In this document: positions 26,896 to 36,081 of the stretch, piece by piece
Layout: each line of letters begins with the position of its first letter
How positions within the stretch are numbered: position 1 is the first letter of the stretch
Assembly (NCBI GenBank): GCA_016284265.1
Contig: JAEEOM010000076.1
Coordinates: 68,522-112,596 of the forward strand
Direction of reading: 5' to 3'
Origin: Bacteroidales bacterium
GTDB lineage: Bacteria > Bacteroidota > Bacteroidia > Bacteroidales > UBA932
Length of the DNA: 44,075 nucleotides
Translations under genes and position numbers: made by a program
The notes under the pieces: model-generated
What the model saw: the letters and a program-made list of their open reading frames with translations, nothing else
Database searches by the model: none
Told to the model about the DNA's origin: nothing

Positions 26896-28260
26896 ATGAA
26901 GATGAAAATGAAGAAGATCTTTTCGGTTGTCCTGCTACTTTTGGCCATCCTCCCGGCGCAGGCCCAGCGATATGACGGCATCATCGAGAAAAGCGTCGCC
27001 CTGGTGGGCAATGATATCGTGATGCTTTCCGAGATCGAGGCAGAAGCGCAGATGGAGCGGGCCCGCGGCCTGGCAGTCGACAAAGCGGCCCGGTGCGAAA
27101 TTCTGGAGAATTTCCTCGTGTCAAAGCTTTTCCTCACGCAGGCCAAGCTTGACTCGCTGACGGTCAACGACGCCCAGGTGGCGGCGATGCTCGAGCAACG
27201 CATCAATGAAGTGATGAGCATGCTGGGCGGTGAGAAGCAGATGGAGGATTATTTCGGCAAACCGCTGTACAAGTTGCGCCAGGAATGGCGCCAGGCGTTC
27301 AGCGACCAGTCGCTCATCCAGGAGATGCAGCGCAATGTGGCACAGGATATCCCGAAGGTCACGCCGCGCGACGTCCAGAAATACGTCGATGAGACGCCGG
27401 CGGAAGACTTGCCGATGGTCAGCACGAAATACCGGATCCGGCAAATCGGCCTCTATCCCGACAAGGAAGCGGCCGAACTGGCCGTGAAGGAACAACTGAT
27501 CGGCTTGCGCGAACGCATCGTGAACGGAGAGAAATTCTCTACACTGGCCCGTCTTTATTCGCAGGATCCGGGCAGCATGTCCAAAGGCGGCGAACTCGGC
27601 ATGAACGCCAAGTCCATTTTCTGGCCGGCATTCTCCGACGCCGCCATGGCGCTCAAGGTGGGGCAGGTATCGCAGGTCGTGGAGACGCCCGACGGATTCC
27701 ACATCATCCAGCTTATCGAGCGGGATGGAGACAAGTTCAATGCCCGCCACATTCTCATCAAGCCGCAATACACTTCCGAAGACCGGGAGCGCGCTTTTCA
27801 CAAACTGGACAGCATCCGTAACCTCATCGTCGCAGACAGCCTGAGCTTCTTCGACGCAGCCCGCTCCTTCTCCGAGGAGAAGCACAGCGCTACCAACGGC
27901 GGCCTGATGGCCGATGAGTACACGGGTTCATCCTATTTCGAGAAAGACCAGCTTAAGCCGAACGACTACAACGTGTTGCGCAACATGCAGGAGGGCGATG
28001 TCTCCGAACCGTTCGAGTCGCTCGACAACGAAGGCCGCAACGGCAACACCATCTACAAGATTCTCTATCTGGAAAAGATCATCCCGGCCCATACCGCCAA
28101 CTTCAAGGAAGACTACAATACCCTGCTCGAGGAGGTCAACCAGAAGAATTCGCTCGCCGCGATCGACAAGTTCATCGAGGAGAAGCAGAAGACCACCTAC
28201 ATCGTCATCGATCCGATGTTCCAGGGTTGCGACTTCCAGCGGAAAGGCTGGGTCAAGTAG
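26896..28260 (+). CDS. SurA-like periplasmic peptidylprolyl isomerase (parvulin domains)
   Basis: Signal peptide; SLVGNDIVMLSEIE; FSTLARLYSQDPGSMSKGGELG; VGQVSQVVETPDGFHIIQLIERDG. In-frame upstream starts exist at 26884 and 26263. Confidence 0.88.
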   Translation: MKMKMKKIFSVVLLLLAILPAQAQRYDGIIEKSVALVGNDIVMLSEIEAEAQMERARGLAVDKAARCEILENFLVSKLFLTQAKLDSLTVNDAQVAAMLEQRINEVMSMLGGEKQMEDYFGKPLYKLRQEWRQAFSDQSLIQEMQRNVAQDIPKVTPRDVQKYVDETPAEDLPMVSTKYRIRQIGLYPDKEAAELAVKEQLIGLRERIVNGEKFSTLARLYSQDPGSMSKGGELGMNAKSIFWPAFSDAAMALKVGQVSQVVETPDGFHIIQLIERDGDKFNARHILIKPQYTSEDRERAFHKLDSIRNLIVADSLSFFDAARSFSEEKHSATNGGLMADEYTGSSYFEKDQLKPNDYNVLRNMQEGDVSEPFESLDNEGRNGNTIYKILYLEKIIPAHTANFKEDYNTLLEEVNQKNSLAAIDKFIEEKQKTTYIVIDPMFQGCDFQRKGWVK

Positions 28261-28261
28261 C

Positions 28262-30898
28262 ATGAAACCCTTCCGACGGATTACGCTTGCCGTGCTGCTG
28301 GCGCTGTGCTGCAGCACATTGTCCTGGGGGCAGAATGCCCCGAAGGACAGCGTGTTCCGTCTGGTTCAGGCCCAGCGGGCTGAACAGTACGAGAAGTACG
28401 GTCAGAATTACCGGCTCGTCCAGGGCCACGCCCGTTTTCTCCACAACGACACCTATCTGCTCTGCGACTCCGCTTCCTGGAACGTGGATGCCAAGTATAT
28501 CGAGGCCTACGGCAACGTGCAGATCATCCAGAACAAGACGATGCTCAAGAGCGAGGAGATGATGTACTGGATCGACGAGAGCCGGGCCGTTTTCCGCGGT
28601 CCGATGGTGGAACTGTTCGACAAGGACGGCAACCGGCTCCGGACGTCGAAGCTGACCTACAACACGAAAGACAGTGTCGCCGTCTTTGAATTCGGCGGAG
28701 CACTCAAGGACAAGGACGGCAACGTGATCGAGAGCGCCCGTGGCACGTACGACGGCAAGGAGAGTCTCTTCACCTTTGAGGAACGTGTGGAAATCTACAT
28801 GGATACGATCGAGATGAAGACACAGACCCTGCGCTACTTTACCGAAGAGGAGCGGGCTTATTTCGGAAAGAACACCTATGCCTGGAAAGACGAGGGATTC
28901 CTGCGGGCAGACGGCGGTTCGTACGACCGCGGGCAGCATATTGTCCGTTTTTCCGACCATGTCTTCCTGTTCGATCCCACCTACGACGCCTGGGCCGACG
29001 AGGTTGTTTACGATCAGTTGACCGGAGCTGCGGATCTCTACCAGAACGCACAGGTCCTAGATACGGCCAACAAGAGCATCTTCCTGGGTGATCATCTGCA
29101 GTACGCGCCTGCTACCGATTCTTTGACCGACCGGGGCTTGCTGACCGGTGACCCGGCCATCATCTATTATGGAGAGAATGAAAACCATGTAGTCGATACG
29201 CTTTATGTCCGGGCCGATACCTTCTATGTCTATGCCATACCGCGTTCCGATATTCCGGCCGCGGAACTGAAGGAGGCCCAGAAACGGATCGAGGATATCC
29301 GGTACGATGCCCTGTCCAAAAAACGGGAGGAGGATGCTGCCGCCCAGGAGCAGGAACGCATCAAGAAAATGCGCGAGGTAGGCAAGTTGCCGCCTGAATG
29401 GGTAGAAAAGGCGCAGAAGGCCACGGCGGATTCGCTTGCGGCGCTTTCCCGGCTCGATTCCCTGGTGACAGCGGGGGCCGTCGATTCGCTGGTTGCTGCC
29501 TCCGATTCTCTGCGGGCTTCACGGCAAGCCGTAGATTCTCTCCTCAAAGTCGGATTCGATTACATCAGTGCCCAGGAAGCGGCTGCTTCCGGTTCCGATT
29601 CAACCTCAGGCAAGCCTGGCTCCGATTCATCTGCCGTTACGCCTGCCGTTAAAGCAGATCCGCCCCGCGATACCACGCCTGTCCGGTATGTCCATGCCTG
29701 GAATCATGTCAAGCTGTTCCGCAGCGACCTGCAGGCTGTCTGCGACTCCATTGTCTTTACCGAAGTAGATTCTGTCGCTCGTCTCTACGGGTCGCCGGCC
29801 CTATGGAACGAAATCCGCAACCAGCTCACCGCCGAGGAGATGCATCTCCTGCTGCACGACGGGGCCCTCGAACGGGGCAGCATGATTACCAATGCCTGGC
29901 TGATTTCGGAGCAGGATACCGTCCACTACAACCAGATCAAGAGTACCGAGATGCAGGGCTGGTTCCGGGACAACAAACTCTTCCGTTTCGATGCCCTGGG
30001 CGGTGTCTCCGCCATCTTCTACATGGCCGAAGACGAGGTGATTACGACCATCAACGTTAAAGAATCGAAGTCGCTGACAGCGGCCCTTAAGGACAATAAG
30101 GCCCAGCGGCTGCTGTATGTCGATGCCATCAAGAGCGACGTTTATCCCGTAGGCGAGCTGGAGCCGTCCAAGCAGCGTCTCAAGGATTTCAAATGGCGGG
30201 GTGACGAACGGCCTGACTCGCCGCAGCAAATCACGCGACGGAAGGTGCGCCAGACGGAGCGCCCCCAGTATGAAGGGATGCGCCGGCCCCTCTACCGAGA
30301 GACCAACAAGTTTTTCGACAACTACATGCTCGAACTCTTCGAGAAGATCGACGCTGAGAAGAAAGCCGAATATGAACGCCGTCAGGCCGAACAGGACAGC
30401 TTGGCTCGCGTGGCTGAGCTTGCCCAACTGCAGGCCGCACGCGATTCCATCGTCGCAGCTGAAGCCGCCCTGACCCTTCGTGACAGCGTGGCGGTCATCG
30501 CTCTCAGCGACAGTACCCGCGTCGTGCCTGGCGATACGACGCACATCATGCCCGCTGATTCCGCTCTCGTCATGCCCGGCGTGACCGGGCATCCAGACAC
30601 TGATACCCTCGACATGCAGCGGGTGCTTCTCCCCGAGACTGATGCGGTTCGTCCGCCCCGCCCGCAACGTGATACTGCCGACAGGCACGTCGCTCCCGGT
30701 GCGACCGGGGATCTCGCCCCGGCCTCTCCCGAAACGGTCGTTCACACCGAGCAGCTCTCCCGCGCGGAAAAGCGCGCCATGCGCCGTGCTGAACGTCTGG
30801 CTCGCCGGGAAGCCCGCAAAGCCGCCCGTGCTGCCCGCCGGGCCGCTCGTGAGGCTGCCCGCATTGCCCGCCAGGCGGCAAAAACCGAAAAGAATTAA
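28262..30898 (+). CDS. OstA-like (LptA/LptD N-terminal-like) protein with low-complexity Arg/Ala-rich C-terminus
   Basis: YRLVQGHARFLHNDTYLLCDSASWNVDAKYIEAYGNVQIIQNKTMLKSEEMMYW; tail RAEKRAMRRAERLARREARKAARAARRAAREAARIARQAAK. Confidence 0.85.
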   Translation: MKPFRRITLAVLLALCCSTLSWGQNAPKDSVFRLVQAQRAEQYEKYGQNYRLVQGHARFLHNDTYLLCDSASWNVDAKYIEAYGNVQIIQNKTMLKSEEMMYWIDESRAVFRGPMVELFDKDGNRLRTSKLTYNTKDSVAVFEFGGALKDKDGNVIESARGTYDGKESLFTFEERVEIYMDTIEMKTQTLRYFTEEERAYFGKNTYAWKDEGFLRADGGSYDRGQHIVRFSDHVFLFDPTYDAWADEVVYDQLTGAADLYQNAQVLDTANKSIFLGDHLQYAPATDSLTDRGLLTGDPAIIYYGENENHVVDTLYVRADTFYVYAIPRSDIPAAELKEAQKRIEDIRYDALSKKREEDAAAQEQERIKKMREVGKLPPEWVEKAQKATADSLAALSRLDSLVTAGAVDSLVAASDSLRASRQAVDSLLKVGFDYISAQEAAASGSDSTSGKPGSDSSAVTPAVKADPPRDTTPVRYVHAWNHVKLFRSDLQAVCDSIVFTEVDSVARLYGSPALWNEIRNQLTAEEMHLLLHDGALERGSMITNAWLISEQDTVHYNQIKSTEMQGWFRDNKLFRFDALGGVSAIFYMAEDEVITTINVKESKSLTAALKDNKAQRLLYVDAIKSDVYPVGELEPSKQRLKDFKWRGDERPDSPQQITRRKVRQTERPQYEGMRRPLYRETNKFFDNYMLELFEKIDAEKKAEYERRQAEQDSLARVAELAQLQAARDSIVAAEAALTLRDSVAVIALSDSTRVVPGDTTHIMPADSALVMPGVTGHPDTDTLDMQRVLLPETDAVRPPRPQRDTADRHVAPGATGDLAPASPETVVHTEQLSRAEKRAMRRAERLARREARKAARAARRAAREAARIARQAAKTEKN
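30569..30595 (+). repeat. Dispersed 27-bp hairpin repeat, copy C (gtcatgcccggcgtgaccgggcatcca)
   Basis: Perfect 8-bp stem ATGCCCGG/CCGGGCAT; 22/27 to the reverse complement of copy B; encodes VMPGVTGHP. Confidence 0.6.
30689..30715 (+). repeat. Degenerate copy D of the hairpin repeat (gtcgctcccggtgcgaccggggatctc)
   Basis: 21/27 to the reverse complement of copy B; encodes VAPGATGDL. Confidence 0.45.
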
Positions 30899-30908
30899 TC
30901 TGATAACC

Positions 30909-31601
30909 ATGAGATACCGGTTTGTCATCTTGTTTTTATTGATCTGCAGTCTGCCTGCCGGAGCACAGAGTCGCGACACCATCCTGACCCGGATGAATGC
31001 CGTCAAACTCTATCCGGATTGTATCTACGGCTATTGCGCGCTCTCCAGTGCAGAGGATTCCCGGGCAGAGGCACTTGCAGACCTCGCCTGCCGTGTGGAG
31101 GCGTTCCTGAAGGAGAAAGGATTCCAGCACCTCCGCGACCTGTCCCAATGTCCCGACGGTATGGTGCAGACCCTGGTCTATACCAAGGGGACCGATTATT
31201 TCCGGACCCTGGTTTATGTGGATAAGGCGGCGCTCTCGCAGTTGGAAAGCGATCTTTCCCGGAAAAACGAAGCCCAGGGACAGTATCGGGCCGTCAGCAG
31301 TTTGAAAGAACGGCTGGCCGGCGTGACGACGTACGGGGAACTGGAAGCTTTGCTTGCAGACAAGGAGGTGGCTACGTCCGTGCTTCGGGGTCCACTGACC
31401 TTCGATACGCCCCAGGACTATGTGGACCGGGGCTATCTGGTGTATTACGATCACAAGACGAGCCGGATTCTCCGTGTCATGACGCCTCGCAACGATGACG
31501 GTATCCGCTTCGATGTGAAGACGGGCGCGCCGGGTCATCCCCGGATGGCGCCGCAGGGAGAGATCGAATGGATATGTTTCAAAGAACCGGTAAAAAAGTG
31601 A
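30909..31601 (+). CDS. Secreted protein of unknown function
   Basis: Signal peptide FLLICSLPAGAQ; adjacent to 31606 and 32574 genes on the same strand. Confidence 0.7.
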   Translation: MRYRFVILFLLICSLPAGAQSRDTILTRMNAVKLYPDCIYGYCALSSAEDSRAEALADLACRVEAFLKEKGFQHLRDLSQCPDGMVQTLVYTKGTDYFRTLVYVDKAALSQLESDLSRKNEAQGQYRAVSSLKERLAGVTTYGELEALLADKEVATSVLRGPLTFDTPQDYVDRGYLVYYDHKTSRILRVMTPRNDDGIRFDVKTGAPGHPRMAPQGEIEWICFKEPVKK

Positions 31602-31605
31602 GGCG

Positions 31606-32577
31606 ATGAAAAAGACACTCCTGATCGTTCTGCTATGGCTGGCTGCCGCTGCGGCGTGGGCACAGCCGGTGCGTTTTTTTGTCGGCGAGGGCATGGAAAA
31701 TGGCCCGCTGAAGGAAAAGGTCAACACCAACGTATCGTTGCTTTTGACGGAGATCAATGATGCCTATCATGCCTCGCGGGCTCTCGATCTCTCCGCTGTC
31801 TCCATCACCCCCAGGGCTGTCCGTCTGTTGTCGATGCTCTGGCGGAATCGCCCGTTCCATTGTGATGAACTCCGCGTGGTCGACCGGATTTTACGTACCT
31901 TCGATGGCGGGTATCAATTGCGGAACATCCCGATGGAAATGACGGAACCCGGCGGGAAAGTCCTCTATCCGGAACTGGTTGTCGAATTGGATGCCGGCGG
32001 AACCATCACGCTCGTCAATTTTGCCATCGAAGCCAATCTCTACCGGAAGGTTGTCCAGCCCGGTTCTGGAGAAAGGGAAATGAACCACCGGAAGATCATG
32101 CTCGACTACGTGGAACAATTCAGGACCTCCTACGACCGGAAGGACCTCAATTTCCTGGAGTTGTTTTTCTGCGATGACGCCCTGATCATTACCGGCAGGG
32201 TGGTCAAGAAGTATGTACGCGAGCCGGGTGCCATTTTGGAAAAAGCGGTCTTATACCCGCAATATGCCAATTCCGAATATCTGGCCAATCTCCGGCGTGT
32301 CTTTTCACAGATCCGGTACAGCCGGACGTATTTCAAAGACATCCAAGTGACCCGTCATCCTGTGGAGGAGGGTGTTTACGGTGTCAATATCAAAATGGGA
32401 TACGAGTCCGCGGTGGATTCTGACGAGGGTTGCGTATTCCTGCTTTGGGACTTCCGCGACGGAAACCGTCCCCAGATTCTTGTCCGTACCTGGCAGCCCC
32501 GCTGGCTGGATGATGCACACATCCAGGCACTCAGCGAAAGTCAGATTATCAACGTCAACAGTTTCAAGTTTCCATGA
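31606..32577 (+). CDS. Secreted protein with NTF2-like domain
   Basis: Signal peptide AAAAAWAQ; RKIMLDYVEQFRTSYDRKDLNFLELFFCDDALIITGRVV resembles NTF2/SnoaL-like domains. Confidence 0.65.
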   Translation: MKKTLLIVLLWLAAAAAWAQPVRFFVGEGMENGPLKEKVNTNVSLLLTEINDAYHASRALDLSAVSITPRAVRLLSMLWRNRPFHCDELRVVDRILRTFDGGYQLRNIPMEMTEPGGKVLYPELVVELDAGGTITLVNFAIEANLYRKVVQPGSGEREMNHRKIMLDYVEQFRTSYDRKDLNFLELFFCDDALIITGRVVKKYVREPGAILEKAVLYPQYANSEYLANLRRVFSQIRYSRTYFKDIQVTRHPVEEGVYGVNIKMGYESAVDSDEGCVFLLWDFRDGNRPQILVRTWQPRWLDDAHIQALSESQIINVNSFKFP

Positions 32578-33452
32578 AACGGTTTTTCTTCTTACTGGCC
32601 TTACTGGCCTTGCCGTTCCTGCTGCAGGCACAGGACAAGCGTCTTGTCGTCCGCCGTTTCGATATGAATCAGGGCGATTTGCGCGCCAAGGCCGATCCGG
32701 TCTATGACAAGACCCACAAACCAGCCGCCCTCGTCGAAATCGTTTTTACCGACAGGGATTCCATCCGCATCGAAGGGAATATCGTGGGGAACCCGGAACA
32801 TGACCCCGGGAAATGGGCAGTGTATATGCCGGAAGGCGCGCAGTGGATTGATTTGTCCGCGGCAGGATATGCTCCGGTCCGTTTCGCTTTTCCTGCGGAA
32901 ACCCCGCTGCTCTCGGCCCATACCTATCTGCTTGAGCTGGGCGTAAAAACAAGCCGGTCCAGTTCCGTCAATCCGATGTGGACGCTGGTAATGCCCACGT
33001 TCAGCTACAACCAGTCGCAGTTGTCTTACGGCTTGATGCTGGGCCTCGGCAGGAAAAACGGCGGCTACGTCCACGCCAAGACGGATTTCCACTTCGGGAT
33101 CAATCCTTCGCTTTCCTGCGATGCCGACGGTAATATCCAGGGTGTCAAGGGCTGGTTTTCCGGCGAACCTCACAAGAGCCGTTTTGCCGTTACGGCCGGA
33201 TATCTGCGCCAGCTTGTGCAACCGCTCTACGTCTTTGTGGGCGGCGGCTACGGCAGCCGCATTCTCGCCTGGGAGATGTACGGAGCCGAAGGCAGTTACG
33301 ATCTCGTACGGGTCGCCCCCAGTTCCTTTACCGGCGTTGAGGCCGAACTCGGCCTGATTTTCCGCCTTGGCGGGTTTGCCCTTTCCGCCGGCGTCCAGAC
33401 CAATCAGTTCCGATACTACGAAGCCAACGTGGGAATTGGCGTGATGTTCTAA
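32574..33452 (+). CDS. PEGA-like N-terminal domain + outer-membrane barrel-like protein
   Basis: Signal peptide LPFLLQAQ; ATGA overlap with previous gene; GGGYGSRILAWE..., terminal GIGVMF. Confidence 0.6.
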   Translation: MKRFFFLLALLALPFLLQAQDKRLVVRRFDMNQGDLRAKADPVYDKTHKPAALVEIVFTDRDSIRIEGNIVGNPEHDPGKWAVYMPEGAQWIDLSAAGYAPVRFAFPAETPLLSAHTYLLELGVKTSRSSSVNPMWTLVMPTFSYNQSQLSYGLMLGLGRKNGGYVHAKTDFHFGINPSLSCDADGNIQGVKGWFSGEPHKSRFAVTAGYLRQLVQPLYVFVGGGYGSRILAWEMYGAEGSYDLVRVAPSSFTGVEAELGLIFRLGGFALSAGVQTNQFRYYEANVGIGVMF

Positions 33453-33470
33453 CCCTTCTGCTTGACAGCC

Positions 33471-36005
33471 ATGAAACGATTCGTCTCTATTTATCTCATC
33501 CTTTTCTCCTTCTTCACTGTCTCCTGTCTCCAGGATCCGGCCATGCCCGACAGTGAGCCGGCGTCGCCGGTTGTGGAGGTCGAAAGCGGAAGCGTGACCC
33601 GGAAGTCTGTTACTGTGAAGGGATCCTTCACGGACAAATCATCAGGAATTACCGAATACGGCTTCCAGATGGCGGAAGGTTCGCCGGAGAACTGGCAGGT
33701 AATCGCCAAGAATCCGCCGAAAGACGGAGCCGGGAAATTCTCCTATACCGTCGATGGACTGGTTCAGGGACGCGATTATTACTTCCGTACGTATATTTCA
33801 AATGGCAGTACGGTCAAGTATTCCGCAGCCTCGGAAGCGGTCCGTACATTGCCCAATGCCGTGGCCAGCGTCACGGAGGTGACAATCAACGGCTGCATCC
33901 TGTCGGCTTCCATCGAAGATGACGGTGGCCGCGACATCCTTTCGGTGGGTTTCCTCGGCGGCCCTTCGTCAGATCTTAATATGCTCGTGCAGCAGGGCGT
34001 TGTCATTCCGGCCGTGCTCGATGCGGACGGCAAGCGTTTCTCTGCCCCTGTGGGCAATGATTTTACCTTGGGAGAGACGTGCTATTTCATTGCCTATGCC
34101 GAAAATGCGGAAGATGCCCAGCATACCTACAAAGGCTACAGTCCGAAAGCCTTGCCGGTGACGGTGACCGATGCGTTCCCGGCGAAGATTGCGGAGCCGG
34201 TGTTTGCAGAATATCTCTCCACTCATTTCGACAGTAACAAAGACGGCGTGTTCTCCTGGTCGGAACTTCGGACCATCAAGTCCATCGACGTAATCACGGA
34301 CCGGATAACGACGATACAGGAGATAGCCCTGATGCCGGAATTGCAGCATTTGTCCTGCCACGGTACGGCGCAAGGCTCCGGCAAACTGGCCGCTCTGGAT
34401 ATCAGTCAAAACGCCAAGCTGACCGCGCTCTTCTGCGACAACAACGAACTTGCAGAGCTCATCGTGGCTGGCAATCCGTCGCTGGATACCCTGTCGTGCG
34501 CGAACAACCAGCTTACCCAGCTCGAGGTTGAGAACAATACAGCGTTGCGTTACCTGGATATCAGTGGCAATCCTTTGACAAAGATCGATCTGTTTTCCTG
34601 TACGAAATTGCGGACTTTCGATGCGCGGAACTGCCCCGCGCTGCAGCGGATTTTTGTCTGGATGGGCTTTGACAAAGCCCGGTACCCGGGCTTCAAGAAA
34701 GAAGATGCCGCCGAATATGCGCCCAGTCCCTCATCCGCCGTTCCCTTTGCGGATGCGGCTTTCAGGGATTATTGTATTGCCCGTTTCGATTTGAACCGGA
34801 ACGGCGAAGTGTCTGTGAGCGAAGCGGAAGCAGTACAGGAAATCACGGTTTCTACCGAAGAAGTTGAGTCCCTGCAGGACCTGAAATATTTCACGGGTCT
34901 GCAGAAACTGTCTTGTTGCGGTCCAGAGGCGGGCGGACGCCTGACCTCGCTGGACCTCTCGTACAATCCGGGCCTCCAAACCTTGGACTGCCGCCGGAAC
35001 CAACTGACCCTGTTGGATATTTCTGCCAACACCCGGCTCTCGGAACTCGATTGTTCGGGCAACCCGTTACAGCGGATCGTGTTGGACCCCGATCAGACGA
35101 TCGCCTCGTTGAACAAGCCCGAAGAGACACCGTTGATTTACAAAATTACCGGATTGTCTCTCATGCCCACAGAAAGCATGATGACAAAAGATGAGAAACT
35201 GGCACTGGCTGTATCCATCCTCCCTGATAAAACGGTCAACGAGGCGTGCATCCGGGCAGGCATCACCTGGAGAAGCAGCAATGACAGAGTGGCCTCCGTC
35301 ACGCAGGAGGGCGTGGTTACTGCTGTATCGACGGGTCAGTGTACCATCACGGCTTCCTATGACGGAAAAACCGCCAGTTGCACCATTTCGGTCGTCATCC
35401 CGGTCACGGCGGTCAAACTGGAACCGACGGAAATCCATCTCCATGTCGGTGCAACCAAGACGATTATGGCGACGGTGCAACCGATCAACGCCACCGAGAA
35501 GACGATTGTTTGGGCGAGCGACAACGAGTCTGTCGCCACGGTATCCAGCCGGGGTGTCGTGACGGGCGTTTCCAGAGGTTCTTGTACGATTACTGCCACG
35601 GTAGGAGGATTAAGCGCCTCCTGTCTGGTCGAAGTCGGAGGTGTGTCGTTGACGGGCACTTATTTCCCGGATCCGGCATTCAGAAACCATATCTCGTCCC
35701 GATTCGATAAAAACAGGGACAATGTCCTTTCGGAAGAGGAACTGGCGGCGATCACGCAGATCGATCTGCCTGCGTCCGGCGTAACGACGGTCAAATCCAT
35801 GGCCGGCGTCGAATTCTTTACGGCACTGCAGTATCTCAATTGCAGCGGCAATCAGTTCAGAATTCTGGATGTCAGCGCGAATCCAGTGCTGGAAATGCTG
35901 GATTGCAGGTACAACCCCAATCTGAAGGAGATCTGGTTGAAGACAGGACAAACGATCGCAGTCCTGGAGTATGATACCGAGGTCGCGACGATTTACTACA
36001 AATAG
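33471..36005 (+). CDS. Surface lipoprotein: Fn3-like, three EF-hand-loop + LRR modules, two Big_2-like Ig domains
   Basis: Lipobox FTVSC; loops DSNKDGVFSWSE, DLNRNGEVSVSE, DKNRDNVLSEEE; LRRs (LDISQNAKLTALFCDNNELAEL...); Big_2 ITWRSSNDRVASVTQEGVVTAVSTGQCTITASYDGKTASCTISV and TIVWASDNESVATVSSRGVVTGVSRGSCTITA. Confidence 0.85.
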   Translation: MKRFVSIYLILFSFFTVSCLQDPAMPDSEPASPVVEVESGSVTRKSVTVKGSFTDKSSGITEYGFQMAEGSPENWQVIAKNPPKDGAGKFSYTVDGLVQGRDYYFRTYISNGSTVKYSAASEAVRTLPNAVASVTEVTINGCILSASIEDDGGRDILSVGFLGGPSSDLNMLVQQGVVIPAVLDADGKRFSAPVGNDFTLGETCYFIAYAENAEDAQHTYKGYSPKALPVTVTDAFPAKIAEPVFAEYLSTHFDSNKDGVFSWSELRTIKSIDVITDRITTIQEIALMPELQHLSCHGTAQGSGKLAALDISQNAKLTALFCDNNELAELIVAGNPSLDTLSCANNQLTQLEVENNTALRYLDISGNPLTKIDLFSCTKLRTFDARNCPALQRIFVWMGFDKARYPGFKKEDAAEYAPSPSSAVPFADAAFRDYCIARFDLNRNGEVSVSEAEAVQEITVSTEEVESLQDLKYFTGLQKLSCCGPEAGGRLTSLDLSYNPGLQTLDCRRNQLTLLDISANTRLSELDCSGNPLQRIVLDPDQTIASLNKPEETPLIYKITGLSLMPTESMMTKDEKLALAVSILPDKTVNEACIRAGITWRSSNDRVASVTQEGVVTAVSTGQCTITASYDGKTASCTISVVIPVTAVKLEPTEIHLHVGATKTIMATVQPINATEKTIVWASDNESVATVSSRGVVTGVSRGSCTITATVGGLSASCLVEVGGVSLTGTYFPDPAFRNHISSRFDKNRDNVLSEEELAAITQIDLPASGVTTVKSMAGVEFFTALQYLNCSGNQFRILDVSANPVLEMLDCRYNPNLKEIWLKTGQTIAVLEYDTEVATIYYK

Positions 36006-36029
36006 CATTGCTGGCTGACCGGCATAAAA

Positions 36030-36059
36030 GAACCGTCCATCTTTTCAGGTGGACGGTTC
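36030..36059. terminator. Bidirectional terminator between convergent genes
   Basis: aaaa-GAACCGTCCA-tcttttcagg-TGGACGGTTC-cttt, perfect 10-bp stem. Confidence 0.85.
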
Positions 36060-36081
36060 CTTTGTAAATGATCGACACAGA

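Noticed and set aside
27914-28261. N-terminal extension of the OstA-like ORF inside the surA-like gene
   Set aside because: Arg/Ser/Thr-rich out-of-frame translation; the signal peptide begins at ATG 28262.
34666-34688. AAGCCCGG-tac-CCGGGCTT perfect hairpin in the LRR lipoprotein gene
   Set aside because: Loop and flanks differ from the repeat family; isolated within coding sequence, no evidence of function.
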